In this document: one piece after another, positions 1 through 10,719 of the stretch
Layout: each line of letters begins with the position of its first letter
How positions within the stretch are numbered: the stretch's first letter is position 1
Assembly: GCA_003545705.1 (NCBI GenBank)
Contig: QVLQ01000017.1
Location: forward strand, 248,001 to 312,000
Direction of reading: 5' to 3'
DNA from: Acidomyces sp. 'richmondensis'
Taxonomy: Eukaryota > Ascomycota > Dothideomycetes > Mycosphaerellales > Teratosphaeriaceae
Length of the DNA stretch: 64,000 nucleotides
Position numbers and translations under genes: made by a program
The notes under the pieces: model-generated
Seen by the model: only the letters and a program-made list of their open reading frames with translations
Told to the model about the DNA's origin: nothing
Databases searched by the model: none

Positions 1-3000
1 AAGCCTGCCAATGCTCGTTGTTCTCAAAAGCTTTTGTCGCTCGCTCAACCAGTGCATCGCCAATCTTATTGTGGATAAGCGTGCCTTCGACCGTGGTCGA
101 GGTGATGAAAAACTGATTCTCGATGTAGACGAAATGCTCGCTCGTCGAAATGAGATGGCAGTAGGCATTCATGATGCTGTGCTCGGTTTTATTGGGCGTG
201 CCTATGCTCCACGAGCTACAGCTTCTCAGAATCTGTATTTGACACGTACCAGTCATCCCGAGGCGCTCGAGCTCTTCATGCTCGTATTCCGGCGGTGGTA
301 GCAGAACAGGCGTCGGCCGTGACGGGATTCTTGAACGGAGTATATAATTCCAACGTTGCACAAAGTGCCGACCGATATCACGAGCGGGTTGGCCGACGAT
401 TTGCATAGAAATATCATGCCAAGGCATTCTAGGTACTTTGGTCCGGTCGTACATCTCCTCATACGGCCGGTCCAGCGCATAAAAATCCTGCACTCTCGGA
501 TTACTGTAATCCTTTCCAGGCCAGACCTGGCAGTGTTCGCTATCCCTGGGAACATCAGTGTCCAGCTCAAAGCCTGTCAATTTATCATCGGTGAGACTGT
601 GGCAAGGATCGTCCCATCGACCGAAGCAGAGATCTACACCACCCACAAAAGCCATCATATTGTCCACCACAACGAGTTTCTCGTGATGCGCCCAGAAGAA
701 CTGGTTCTGTCGAAATTGATTGGGGCTTCTTTGCACGCAAATGTTCTCATGAAGGTCCAGCAAGCTCCATTTGGTATACTCTGAGTCGATGGGGATTGCG
801 GACTCGATGTTGCGGTACACGATGACGAAAATCTTGACACCCTCTTGCGCCTTGCGCTGTAACAACCTGTCCAACCTCCACTTCTGACTGATGGCGGCCG
901 GGCGCCGAAGGTACAATTCGGGCGACAGCCACCAGTCATGGATATAAATGAAATCTTTCGCATTGTCAATCGCACGGCTGACCTGCCACATGTGGTCTCT
1001 TCCATCCACGAGCCATCGTGCCCATACGTTGTGTCGGATGGGCGCATACGAACCAAAGCGCTGTTTGCGCGCCCAGATTGTTGCCTGCATCATCGTGTTC
1101 AAGCTCTCTTGAAACTGGAGATATTGTCTTTCGCTTCGCGCAATCAACTTAAGCTTGCGCTCGGCGTTATACAATCGCACGAGGTGGTGTTTGCCGGCTT
1201 TCGTGCCATCGGCCGCCGCCTTCGCCATCTCTGCGGGCGTCTTGTGGTCAGAGATTTGCTTCATGCGCTTTTCAGTGCGGAAGTCCGAATCCACGAGGAA
1301 GACATCATACGGGACCAAAGATTCTGGTCCCTCCACGCATACGACATAGGATTGGCGCACAAGGAACCATCGCGGCTTGCGCTTCTCCTGAAAGCCACCC
1401 GCTGCCTCCTTTGCAACGCCCAGCAACATTCGACGTCGTCTTCCTTCACGATTTTGTCGGCTCGCAATGGAGAGAAGACCTTGCTTGCCGATGTACCCGC
1501 CTTCACCGCTCAGCCTGATGGCCAGCGCTGAGATCTCCAAAAATTTACATAGTCTAGTGGAGTCTGGGCGGAAGATCAGCCATCGGATCATCTGCTGGAG
1601 ATATATCTCAAGCTTCTGCCTCTGGCGTTGTTGGTATTGCTCCATCTTATCGGGCTGCCCAGTCGATGCTTCGCCGCCGGTGCTCGTCCTACGAGGTGGA
1701 GCAAACGAGCTCTGTCTCCGTTTATGTGATCGTGTTGGCCGTTCGGCACTAACATCGCGTGATGCGCCGTCCATTTGAGGATGATCGGCATCGGCCGACG
1801 TATTGTTGTCCGGTTCTTCTTCTTCCTCGTCGTCGAGAATGTCGAACAAGCCTCTCGCAGCTCGCGCATAGGGGAATGCGGATTTGGGGAAGCGGGGCAT
1901 CTTTGCCTTACTCTTGTCATCCGACCTAAGGTGACGAACTTTATCGGCAGCGATTTGGCCCTTGTACTTCAAGTGCAAATTGAGAAAGTCCTGCAGGCTC
2001 CTCCGGATGGACCACTGCATCCGCGTTGGCCCACTCCCATACTCCAGATCAATACGGAAAACCAAGTGCCTATCTCCATGGCTGTCCTGCCTAGTGTCGC
2101 TCTCTGGGATGCGCACTTGAAGCTGCTCAAGTAATACGGGGACTTTGCGGTGCCCATGTTCGTCACGTTGATACATAGACGCAAGCAATAATGCCGCTGG
2201 AACGCCCGCAAGCAACTCTGACATCAATTGCGCAGACTTTTGATAGTCCACGCGCATCCTCTCATCACGATTTCGCTGCCCAAGAGCCTTGATACCGGCC
2301 ATGATCTGTTTCCATCTCATCGCTGTGGTGCTACCATGTCGATCAGCGCGCATCCGAAACGGCGACGCATTTCCGTCAAAGCCCGTGAGGCGACGCATGG
2401 CCCCAGGCCGCCGGGGTTCTGTGACAGGTGCCTCGGGATCTTGAGCGCTCTTGCGCACCGAGTAAGAAAGGCCGCGTGCCCCTTCGATGCCACGCCGCCA
2501 AGCCGCACGGATCCTATCCCTGCCCTCGTCTTCAGACACCCCGACATGACGATTTTCATGGTCGCTGAGATCGCTGAAAGTATTCCGTCGGGAGAGGTTG
2601 CCCGGCTTGCTCGACGACCCGGTCATCTGATAATCCCGTATGAACGAGGCAAATCTGTTTTGCTTTGGCGTGGCAGGTGCGGATTCAGTGGGCGCAAGGG
2701 CCGGACGTTTACTCTTTCTGCGTTTCTTGGGCTGTAAGTCGTGCACAGCGTCTGCCTGTTCATCCGAATCCTCCACGTCGGCTTGCTCCGCAGCTTCGCT
2801 CGGCTCAACGGGGTATGAAGGCTCGCTACGCTCCGACTGTGGCGACAATGCAAAAGCGGGAGTGACAAAACCAGTGCTGTTGCTTTGGTTACGAGTGTGA
2901 TAGGTGGACGACGTTGGAGAAGCGAGCGCCTTGAGCTTGCCAAAGAAGCTCCCCTGACGCAACTTCGCAGGCATCTCGTCATCTCGCTCGTGATCTGTAT

Positions 3001-3520
3001 CCCATGTTGCTGATCGCTCCAATGCCACTGGTTCTTCATCAACGGGGCCTCGCGCAAACTGAACGCTCCTTCGACCAGGCGGAGTCGCAGTGCCGGACGC
3101 GTTGGTTCTTACTCGAGTGATGGCGTGTGGAGAGGCATCCAAAGCAGTACCACCGTTTAATAGCTCGTTCGTGGGCGCTGGACCAACAGCGCCGGGTTGG
3201 GCTTGGAAGGGGAAACTACCTCCTACGATGGCCGAACTCCAGTGTACGCTCGCCGTCCCCGGCTTGTCCTTCTCCCCACCATCTTTGGACAGGCCGCCTG
3301 GCACGGGCGAATCGTCCAAGCGATCTAAGCGTCGCTGAGTACGCTGGGGCAAAGAAGCGGAGCTGTCACCCTTTCGCAGCATCTCTTCCTCCCCCGGAGG
3401 TCGGACCCTCGTTCCAGGCGGCACATTGTGTGGGGAATGGGTCATAGGCGATGGGCTATCATCTCTCATCCTGTCCAGCCCGGATGCTGGCGGAGGCTCG
3501 ACCACTTCCGTTGTTGCCAT
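1..3520 (-). CDS. PLD1: Phospholipase D, Spo14/PLD1 type (PX-PH-PLDc), 3' end outside the window
   Basis: The minus-strand frame from ATG 3520 stays open without a visible intron to the window edge, giving about 1,173 residues. It hydrolyses phosphatidylcholine to phosphatidic acid and choline at membranes during vesicle traffic and development (family knowledge). The first 450 residues are polar and disordered. A PX-like region with an acidic insert lies near 460-640 and a PH-like region near 670-800. The first PLDc half holds the HKD motif HEKLVVVD with H946, K948 and D953 (nt 662-688), followed by YIENQFF near residue 1131. The second HKD motif lies beyond base 1, so the catalytic pair is incomplete here only because of the window. 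Spo14 is about 1,680 residues, so roughly 500 more are expected. Domain limits are by eye; the family call is secure. Confidence 0.92.
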   Translation of the reverse strand, partial: MATTEVVEPPPASGLDRMRDDSPSPMTHSPHNVPPGTRVRPPGEEEMLRKGDSSASLPQRTQRRLDRLDDSPVPGGLSKDGGEKDKPGTASVHWSSAIVGGSFPFQAQPGAVGPAPTNELLNGGTALDASPHAITRVRTNASGTATPPGRRSVQFARGPVDEEPVALERSATWDTDHERDDEMPAKLRQGSFFGKLKALASPTSSTYHTRNQSNSTGFVTPAFALSPQSERSEPSYPVEPSEAAEQADVEDSDEQADAVHDLQPKKRRKSKRPALAPTESAPATPKQNRFASFIRDYQMTGSSSKPGNLSRRNTFSDLSDHENRHVGVSEDEGRDRIRAAWRRGIEGARGLSYSVRKSAQDPEAPVTEPRRPGAMRRLTGFDGNASPFRMRADRHGSTTAMRWKQIMAGIKALGQRNRDERMRVDYQKSAQLMSELLAGVPAALLLASMYQRDEHGHRKVPVLLEQLQVRIPESDTRQDSHGDRHLVFRIDLEYGSGPTRMQWSIRRSLQDFLNLHLKYKGQIAADKVRHLRSDDKSKAKMPRFPKSAFPYARAARGLFDILDDEEEEEPDNNTSADADHPQMDGASRDVSAERPTRSHKRRQSSFAPPRRTSTGGEASTGQPDKMEQYQQRQRQKLEIYLQQMIRWLIFRPDSTRLCKFLEISALAIRLSGEGGYIGKQGLLSIASRQNREGRRRRMLLGVAKEAAGGFQEKRKPRWFLVRQSYVVCVEGPESLVPYDVFLVDSDFRTEKRMKQISDHKTPAEMAKAAADGTKAGKHHLVRLYNAERKLKLIARSERQYLQFQESLNTMMQATIWARKQRFGSYAPIRHNVWARWLVDGRDHMWQVSRAIDNAKDFIYIHDWWLSPELYLRRPAAISQKWRLDRLLQRKAQEGVKIFVIVYRNIESAIPIDSEYTKWSLLDLHENICVQRSPNQFRQNQFFWAHHEKLVVVDNMMAFVGGVDLCFGRWDDPCHSLTDDKLTGFELDTDVPRDSEHCQVWPGKDYSNPRVQDFYALDRPYEEMYDRTKVPRMPWHDISMQIVGQPARDIGRHFVQRWNYILRSRIPSRPTPVLLPPPEYEHEELERLGMTGTCQIQILRSCSSWSIGTPNKTEHSIMNAYCHLISTSEHFVYIENQFFITSTTVEGTLIHNKIGDALVERATKAFENNEHWQA

Positions 3521-4141
3521 TCTCTCAACGTCTTAAACCGCTCGGAAAGGGCAACACAGCGCTCCCTCCTTCTTACTCCGCAATGCTCCTGAATATTCAA
3601 CTTCTTGCTATGATCTCGGAATCTTCAGAGATCTCTCGCCTAGCGGACATGTTGTTGCATGGTATAAATTCTGCGTTTAGATGCCATGTGCCGTGCGTTT
3701 GTGGGTAAGGCGGACGTTTATTCAAGGAACGATCAATTAAGCTGGCCGAGTAACTAAAGGAGCGCGAGCAACGTGGAGCTCGCTGGCTCGGGCCGCTCTG
3801 TCCAAATCTCCGGGAGTCGATCGATTTGTGGGGTACAGTGTGGCGGGTGTCTTGACGGCATCGAGTCATGAATTATACCGGCTTCATACGAGTGGCACCA
3901 TCACCGCGTCCGCATCCGGCGGCATCACCTCATGTTTCATTGGAATTCACTATTGGCTGCTTTGATAGACGGACGTTGGCGGCAAGAGAAGAGAAAAAGG
4001 ATTCAGTCTCACAACTATCAGCACCCTTGGCCAGATATATGTAGGCATTTCGCGTCTCAAATGAAACGAGGAACATAAGTAGTTATAAGCATAGTAACGT
4101 CGACAAACCAGTATTTCCGAAATCTATGTGCAATTGCTGCC
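3521..4141. other. Intergenic, no gene seen
   Basis: About 620 bp between the phospholipase D start and the 3' end of the GST gene. It should hold the PLD promoter. Short open frames here show no family resemblance and no RNA gene was recognised. Confidence 0.6.
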
Positions 4142-4946
4142 TCAGTGATCATCCCTCTGCAGCCACTGCTCACAAGCTTGTTGATGCGCCTCAAGACTCG
4201 GATCCCACCCCATTATCCTTCCGGTCAAATCCCCATGATCGTCTAATTTCTGCATAAATCTCCAGAATCCAGCCAGAATCAAATCCGCAAAACTTGCCTG
4301 TTTGCCCATGACATATGGTCCATCGTCGTGCTCGTGCAAAATCTTCTTGATCGAATTCAACGGTATCTCGGCATTGCGCCAGGTGCTTTTTGCCTTGTCG
4401 CTCTTTGCGAGCTCGGCGAGTGGCATGCCCGACCTCTCCGCTCGCGTTCGATGGAAATACTCCGCTGAAGGAGGATTGAGGAGCTTCTCAGGGACTCGAA
4501 CTGTAGCAAGCGGCCTCAACGCATCCCACAGGGCGGTGACCGCATTCTGCGTCGTTTCCACATACCCGCTGTCGAGATGCAAGCTGGGTTCCGGCTGCAG
4601 CTTTTCGAGCTGTCTAGCGATTTTGAGGCTGTCCATTACGTACGTGCCATCTGGAAAGCGGGCAGCAGGGCTAGAGTATTCGTAGAATGGATTCACATCG
4701 GAGTCGTTCGGTGGAACTCCAAGGGCCTGGAGCGTGGGCTTCAGATCGGGATATTCGACCCATTCGGTGCGGTAAGGTATGAACTTGAAATTTAGAGCGG
4801 CTCGAGCTTCTCACGTTGTTAATTAATTAAAAAAAATCTTTCTTGTTTGGATCATGTGGCGATAAGATACCCTTCCATGGGTTTAGAGACCAACACGCGC
4901 ACCTCCCCTTTGACGGAAGATCGAAGAGAACAATCTCATCCGACAT
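4142..4946 (-). CDS. Glutathione S-transferase, fungal UstS-like group, two exons
   Basis: Joining exons 4946-4871 and 4809-4142 (61-bp GT..AG intron) gives 247 residues with a stop at 4142. The N-terminal thioredoxin-like half begins MSDEIVLFDLPSK and continues across the intron into a run reading ALNFKFIPYRTEWVEYPDL, the pattern of fungal GSTs of the UstS/GstA group. The helical C-terminal half includes YVMGKQASFADLILAGFWRF, typical of a GST C-terminal domain. It probably conjugates glutathione to a small electrophile in the cytosol; the substrate cannot be told. The intron was placed because a stop immediately precedes the conserved second-exon frame and the splice restores a multiple of three (744 nt). 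Confidence 0.85.
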
Positions 4947-5725
4947 GGCCCAATCGAATGATCTCACCCGGTCACAACCTGAAATTTCGTATTTTGAATT
5001 AGAAAGCGAGGAAATCTTGATGCGGGGGCATTCGGTTGTTCATACTAGCAAATTTATAAATTTAAGCCGCAGTCGGAAGATATGGCGGGGAGCTCGGAGC
5101 GAAGTCCGATGTACATACATATATATATGGCGCATTGCATCCCGCAATCCGACAGATTTGTCCAACCCTATCTATGAGAGGTGTGTTCAGTGACGGGTTA
5201 ATAAGATGATGACATTGATCTGGGTACACTGGATTGAGTACCCCTTGATTGATACGAAACCGTTTATCGGTTTCTTGAATAAACTAAATTTCTTGGTATG
5301 CGAGTCTTATCCACAATTCAGATTACATTAAATTCTTTGCGGGATAGCTCTCTCTTCTAATCGACATGGCTGAGCCTGCATAGTGTCAACGATCCTATAT
5401 TTTTTTTTTTAAAAAAAAAAATCTTTCTTTTCTTTTCTTTTTTCTTTTTTCAATTTTTCAATTTTCTTTATTTTTTTTTTTTTTGTTGAAAAATATTCGG
5501 CTTGTAATCTGAAGCACCCTCACAAGAGGGCCAGAATCGAACTCGTCGACGCAGGATATCCTTGCTCTCATGCCGATTGGGACAAGGCGGATGCTGGCTG
5601 TCACGCAAATGAGTATGGTGCAGCAGCTGCACCACATTGATGCACCGGTTCTGCTAACAACAAGTTCACAGAAGAGCCCAGAAGGTGACAGTATGCTTTC
5701 TCTGCCGTTGAAATTACGACGCGTT
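4947..5725. other. Intergenic with T/A low-complexity tract
   Basis: About 780 bp between the GST start and the 3' end of the phosphatase gene. Roughly 5397-5483 is a run of T, then A, then pyrimidine-rich TTTC repeats. No gene is supported; the open frames are short and unrelated to known families. Confidence 0.6.
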
Positions 5726-6277
5726 TCAAGTCGTTGTCCCTCCAGCGGCATCAGCCTCTATACGCTTCAGCAGCCCTTTCCCAAACCGTTCTACTTGCTC
5801 AAATGCCACTTCAAATCCATCTCTGCTGCCGTAATACGGATCAATGACCTCCTCGTCGTTCTCCTTGCCGCCAAAAGCACCATACATATGCACCTTTTCC
5901 ATCTCCTTGCCACTCAGTAGGCCGCGCTTCTTCGCACGTTTTACCATGTCTTTCATATCAATCAAATTGTCTTGGTCCATCGCCAACAAGTAATCGAAGC
6001 GCTCGAAATCCTCGATTCTGATTTTTCGAGCTTTGTGTCGGTATCCCGTGATGCCGTTGTCGGCCAAAACCGACAAGGTCCGCGAGTCGGAATAATCACC
6101 TGCATGGTAGGCACCCGTTCCGCAAGAGTCGATGTGGTCAATGAGTGGATGCTGCCGGTCGGTGCCAAAGGCAGTGAGATGTCTGAAGCACCCTTCAGCC
6201 ATCGGGCTTCGGCAGATATTCCCCAGGCACACGAACAGGACTGAGACGGGTTTCGGCGTGTTATTGGCCGCCGCCAT
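5726..6277 (-). CDS. LTP1: Low-molecular-weight protein tyrosine phosphatase
   Basis: A single-exon frame of 183 residues. The P-loop reads CLGNICRS with nucleophile C17 and R23, and the general-acid loop DPYYG starts at D146, both diagnostic of the LMW-PTP family (yeast Ltp1, fission yeast Stp1). It dephosphorylates phosphotyrosine and some small phosphoesters in the cytosol. Length is slightly above the usual 155-165 because of short N- and C-terminal extensions. It is transcribed away from the phosphatidylserine decarboxylase gene and shares a 322-bp divergent promoter region (6278-6599) with it. Confidence 0.95.
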   Translation of the reverse strand: MAAANNTPKPVSVLFVCLGNICRSPMAEGCFRHLTAFGTDRQHPLIDHIDSCGTGAYHAGDYSDSRTLSVLADNGITGYRHKARKIRIEDFERFDYLLAMDQDNLIDMKDMVKRAKKRGLLSGKEMEKVHMYGAFGGKENDEEVIDPYYGSRDGFEVAFEQVERFGKGLLKRIEADAAGGTTT

Positions 6278-6599
6278 TTCCCAGACAGTTGCAACACACC
6301 GAGCTTGTGTAGCTAGATTTCATGTACAACTGTACTTATGCTCGAAAGCATGTTTCATGGAGCGGAAGTGTGTGAGTGTTGGAGATACCACGTTCGTGGA
6401 GATCTTGGACGCGAGTCGTGCGGGTGCAGGGATATCGTAGGCGGCCGACGTCATTTTTTTGAGCTGGAGACACGACACCAGGTGCAGCCACAGACGTGGT
6501 GCTCTCATCCCGTCCAAGTCATACAATACAACAGGAGGGCAGTCGGGAGTCACCAATGTATATACCGCACGCGCGATAGCCTTTCACACATGGTCCAGC

Positions 6600-8306
6600 A
6601 TGGCCATCACGTCCAGGCATGCCACCCAGCATCTCCACATGCACACGCGCCGTGGTCAAGCACCGCTCTTCCGTCCCCCCTTCTCCAGCTCTGCATGCAG
6701 GCCTGCCCATCCACGCCTGCACCGTCCGTTTCACACCTCGCCCGTGTACTGGAAACAATCCTTTCGAACGCGGCTCGGGGCCGCCTGGCGCTCGACGCGC
6801 ATCGTCTGGCGGCCCATCCCCCTCGGTCTCGGCATCGCCTTCCTGGGCGCCTTTCAGTCCTACCGCATATACAACACACGTCAGCGTGATGCCGAAGATG
6901 AGGAGTGGCGGCGGCGGGCGGCGCATCCTGATGAGTACGAGGAAGGCCACCTGCGGCCACGGCGGAGGGAACGGGTGCGGCCCACCGGGCCATGGACGGT
7001 ACAGATCATGTCTACGATCCCTTTGAAAGCGCTGAGCCGGTGGTGGGGCTGGTTTAACAGCCTCGACATCCCATACTATCTTCGCGTGCCCGGTTTCAAG
7101 CTCTACGGTTGGATATTCGGCGTTAACTTCGATGAGATCAGCGAGCCGGACTTGCATAAGTATCGCAACTTGGCCGAGTTCTTCTATCGGACGCTGAAAC
7201 CCGGTGTGCGGCCAATTGATCCCGATCCGACGGCGCTCGTGAGCCCGGCGGACGGGAAGGTGGTGCAATTTGGCTTCATCGAGCACGGAGAAGTGGAACA
7301 GGTGAAGGGGGTGACATACCATGTCGACGCATTGCTCGGCTCACAACCGACGACGAACCGGAAGAATAACATCGTGGGTGGTGCTGCGGCACCGAAGTCG
7401 AGCCGGGAAAGGAAACGGGTGGGCAATGAGGAGGCCGTGCGAGACGATGAGGAATTCGCACGGGTCAATGGTATCAGTTACACTCTCCCCGATTTACTCT
7501 CTGGATCATCGAAAAGCACACCGCGAGACAGAGAGGGTGGGGTTATCAAGGACGATGGACCCAAAGACATCAAGCCGTCTGATCAATCCACAACGTCTCA
7601 GACAGCATCCGAGTCTGAAGTCCGCGCGGATCTGGCTCTTGGTCCCAAAGCACCCAGACCGTGGTACTATCCCGCAGCGGAACGAGAGGACCAGACTCCT
7701 ACTGCACTGTACTATTGTGTCATTTATCTTGCCCCTGGCGACTACCACCGCTTCCACAGCCCTGTCAGCTGGGTGGTCGAGAGCCGGCGCCACTTCGCCG
7801 GAGAACTGTATAGCGTCTCTCCTTACCTTGTCCGCACCCTCCCCGGTCTCTTCACATTGAATGAACGGGTGGTGTTGCTTGGCCGCTGGCGCTATGGCTT
7901 CTTCTCCTACACTCCCGTCGGCGCGACCAACGTCGGCTCCATCGTGATCAACTTCGATCGAGAGCTTCGCACCAACAGCCTGCTCACCGACACGCAGGCG
8001 GACCGGGCGGCAGAACTCGCAGCTGAACGTGGCGAGCCCTACTCCGGCTATGCTGAGGCTACATACGCCGCAGCCAGTCCGGTGCTGGGCGGTCATCCGT
8101 TGCGGAAGGGCGAGGAAATGGGAGGATTCCAATTGGGTAGCACTATTGTTTTGGTATTTGAGGCGCCAAAGGGCCGGAGGCCGAGCTTTGACGAGGGATG
8201 GAATGAGCAGAGGCAGGGGAGAAAGGGGGGGTGGAGATGGTGTATCGAGAAAGGGATGAAGGTAAAGGTCGGACAAAGGTTAGGCTATGTGGCGGAGGAA
8301 GAGTAA
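6600..8306 (+). CDS. PSD1: Phosphatidylserine decarboxylase, mitochondrial Psd1 type
   Basis: This enzyme converts phosphatidylserine to phosphatidylethanolamine in the mitochondrial inner membrane. The self-cleavage motif LGST lies at 8133-8144 (Ser at 8139), where the proenzyme splits into beta and alpha chains and makes the pyruvoyl cofactor. I chose ATG 6600 (568 residues) because the following MAITSRHATQHLHMHTRR stretch is a good Arg/His-rich mitochondrial presequence, followed by a hydrophobic segment IPLGLGIAFLGAF. An in-frame ATG at 6459 would add 47 residues in a less convincing leader. Conserved blocks include VSPADGKVVQFG and LAPGDYHRFHSP. A low-complexity insert of about 100 residues sits in the middle, common in filamentous fungi. 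Confidence 0.95.
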   Translation: MAITSRHATQHLHMHTRRGQAPLFRPPFSSSACRPAHPRLHRPFHTSPVYWKQSFRTRLGAAWRSTRIVWRPIPLGLGIAFLGAFQSYRIYNTRQRDAEDEEWRRRAAHPDEYEEGHLRPRRRERVRPTGPWTVQIMSTIPLKALSRWWGWFNSLDIPYYLRVPGFKLYGWIFGVNFDEISEPDLHKYRNLAEFFYRTLKPGVRPIDPDPTALVSPADGKVVQFGFIEHGEVEQVKGVTYHVDALLGSQPTTNRKNNIVGGAAAPKSSRERKRVGNEEAVRDDEEFARVNGISYTLPDLLSGSSKSTPRDREGGVIKDDGPKDIKPSDQSTTSQTASESEVRADLALGPKAPRPWYYPAAEREDQTPTALYYCVIYLAPGDYHRFHSPVSWVVESRRHFAGELYSVSPYLVRTLPGLFTLNERVVLLGRWRYGFFSYTPVGATNVGSIVINFDRELRTNSLLTDTQADRAAELAAERGEPYSGYAEATYAAASPVLGGHPLRKGEEMGGFQLGSTIVLVFEAPKGRRPSFDEGWNEQRQGRKGGWRWCIEKGMKVKVGQRLGYVAEEE

Positions 8307-8618
8307 AGAAGGCTCGTTGTTGTATCAAACGGCCCATTTGCGGTTGTCGTCTTGCATGGTTCACTGTACATGATATGCATTGAAGCGCCGGAGTTTGGGC
8401 CACTGTACCGTTAGCGTGCGCCGGTTGTGTAATTTATTCATATTGCTATTGCAAACTGGTCATTACGATACAAGTCCACAACAAGATTCCGTTTCTAGTC
8501 ATACTACAGATCCCAGGTAGAGAAGAAGACGAGGGCCTCGATAGAAGTGGTACGATATGCTCCCGAATATACTCGAGCCGAAGGAGATGAATATTCGGAC
8601 CTCTTGAGTGGTACGATC
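8307..8618. other. Convergent intergenic spacer
   Basis: 312 bp between two genes that converge (stop codons at 8304-8306 and 8619-8621). It must hold both 3' ends; I see no further gene. Confidence 0.6.
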
Positions 8619-10364
8619 TTACAAGTTGTAAAATCGCCAACCAGCCTTGTGATTTCGATCCAATTTCTCCCCTTTGAGTAATGCTCGCAAAAGTTCGATA
8701 GGCATCACGCCCTCCTTCAAAAATCTATCGTGGAAGTCTCTCTCCCTCCATCCTCCCTGTTCAACCAACTCCTTCCGTAGCGCGTATATTTGAAGCGCAC
8801 CCAACATGTATCCTGCCTGGTACAAAGGCGAGTACTCACCATTGAAACTTCTCCGGACCTCACCTTCTGCCGTCGCTCGCTCATGTCCTACTTTGTCGAT
8901 GAGATGCTCGATGCACTCCTGAGGTGTCCATTCACCCAGATGGAACTTTAATGAGAATGTGATGCGTGCGCAACGGTGCATGCGCCAGAACAGCATGCCG
9001 ATCTTCTCCTCCGGCGTCTGCGCAAATCCGCGGTCCCACAGGATCATCTCCCAGTAGAATGCCCAGCCTTCCATCCAAAACGGGGTTTGGAACAAGCATC
9101 GGTAGGGACGATGTCGAGCCATCATGTGAAATTGCAGATGATGTCCCGGAATTAATTCGTGCAAGACAGTACTGCGAGACAATGGACGACTGTTGCCCCG
9201 CATAGACATCATTTTCTCGGCATGCCCCATCGTGTCGGTTGGATAGGACACTTCGATATATGGTCCGCCCAAGAAGAACGGGTTCTCCTTCTGCCGCGCG
9301 GGTGAAATCATGTACGTTCTCCAGCATTCCTTCGCAATTCGTGGAACCGTGACCAGGTCGTGGGCCGTGACGTATTCTATGGCCTCTTGTGCGAGCTCGT
9401 GTACGAGGTGGATCTGCTGGCCGGGTTCGACATACATGTTCTTCACGTGATCCAACGCAGATTTCCAGTCGGTACCATACCCCAGGTCGTGGGAAGCATT
9501 GAGCATTTCCGTCATACACCAATCATATTCTCGAGAGGCAATTTGAAGAATATCGCCGGGGTTGTAAGGGATAAATTCTGTAGCGAGGCTGAATGAAATG
9601 TTTTCCAAGCCAGCGGGCTGGCCGACGATGGCATCACATTGGCCGTCGTCAATGCCGATCAAATGTCTTCTTATAGCTGAGATGTAGTTCTGCAAGAGCT
9701 CCAGCAATTCTTCGTAAGGTGCCTTGATCCACCATATCATCAATGGATCATAACCATTATAGAAACCAAACCATTCCCGCATGGCAGCCTGAAATCCTTC
9801 GATTATCTGAGTGGCACGATAGGCAACAAACCTCCCTTCTTTCCCAGGAAGCTTCAGATCACCAGCGCAGACCGCTTCGTACTTTTTTTCCAAGTCTGTG
9901 TGAGCATAAGTAAGTGCGCTTGCGGCATCCTGCCCACTTGTAGGCACAACCTTCTGCCTCCGAGCCAGGACCTTGGCCAGAGTTGATGCAAATGGCTCAA
10001 CTAACACGTGGAGCTTCTCCAGATCCTCAGCATATTGCTGCTGCTCTGTCCTGCAACGGTCAAGATACATTTTCAGCAACAAATAGTCCGTCCTTGACTC
10101 AATATCAAGGTCATCGTATGGCAGCAATTCCAACTCGCCAATTTTTTCAACACAATATGCACGGAGGCGGGTCAGCCGCGCGGGTGAATAGAGCCCATCA
10201 TAGAAGGCTTTAATGGCGTCTATGTCTTCACGAACCGAATCAATCATTTCACGGACGACATCACGGCTGGCATGTTGGGCAATATCAGTGAGAGAATCAT
10301 CTTGCGGCACCCTGTTCTCAATTCGCAATGGCAGGACGGCCTTTTTGCGAGTCATGGCTGGCAC
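8619..10364 (-). CDS. DUF885 family protein, probable zinc-dependent peptidase
   Basis: A single-exon frame of 581 residues. The C-terminal half holds HELIPGHHLQ at 402-411 and EGWAFYWE at 432-439, a zinc-binding pair found in DUF885 proteins, which resemble HExxH-type metallopeptidases. The N-terminal half is helical and charged. The substrate is unknown, and no signal peptide is visible, so it is probably cytosolic. The start at 10364 (MPAMTRKKAV) has a second ATG three codons later; either could be used. A 355-bp region upstream is shared with the divergent gene at 10720. Confidence 0.85.
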   Translation of the reverse strand: MPAMTRKKAVLPLRIENRVPQDDSLTDIAQHASRDVVREMIDSVREDIDAIKAFYDGLYSPARLTRLRAYCVEKIGELELLPYDDLDIESRTDYLLLKMYLDRCRTEQQQYAEDLEKLHVLVEPFASTLAKVLARRQKVVPTSGQDAASALTYAHTDLEKKYEAVCAGDLKLPGKEGRFVAYRATQIIEGFQAAMREWFGFYNGYDPLMIWWIKAPYEELLELLQNYISAIRRHLIGIDDGQCDAIVGQPAGLENISFSLATEFIPYNPGDILQIASREYDWCMTEMLNASHDLGYGTDWKSALDHVKNMYVEPGQQIHLVHELAQEAIEYVTAHDLVTVPRIAKECWRTYMISPARQKENPFFLGGPYIEVSYPTDTMGHAEKMMSMRGNSRPLSRSTVLHELIPGHHLQFHMMARHRPYRCLFQTPFWMEGWAFYWEMILWDRGFAQTPEEKIGMLFWRMHRCARITFSLKFHLGEWTPQECIEHLIDKVGHERATAEGEVRRSFNGEYSPLYQAGYMLGALQIYALRKELVEQGGWRERDFHDRFLKEGVMPIELLRALLKGEKLDRNHKAGWRFYNL

Positions 10365-10719
10365 GCCCAGCGATGGGAGCTATAGATACGATGTTGTATG
10401 TGAGATATAATGTGGTCTTCCGCTGTGTTGGGCAGGAGTATAGAATATGCTGGCTTTGTTTGACTGCCCAAACGATGCCGAATAAGATGTACGTGCATCC
10501 CGCGATGTGAATTCTGTAAACAGAAGGTGCGTAATTACTGCGGGCCGGTCCGGGCCAGAGGTTGCGAAACATGACTCGTGCCCTATCATCCTAAACGGGC
10601 ATCTTAACAGTTGGAACATTTGAGAAGCATCGAATTCACGAGACCAAATTGACGAGCAATGCCAATAATCGCCACCTGACATCGCCTCTGCATCTCCACG
10701 ACAACACGTTGTCGACAAC
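10365..10719. other. Divergent promoter region
   Basis: 355 bp between two divergently transcribed genes, presumably holding both promoters. No recognisable coding sequence; a minus-strand open frame crossing 10380-10763 shows no family resemblance. Confidence 0.5.

Noticed and set aside
6519..7322. 267-codon minus-strand frame opposite phosphatidylserine decarboxylase
   Set aside because: Shadow frame in GC-rich coding sequence; low-complexity Pro/Arg-rich translation without a family.
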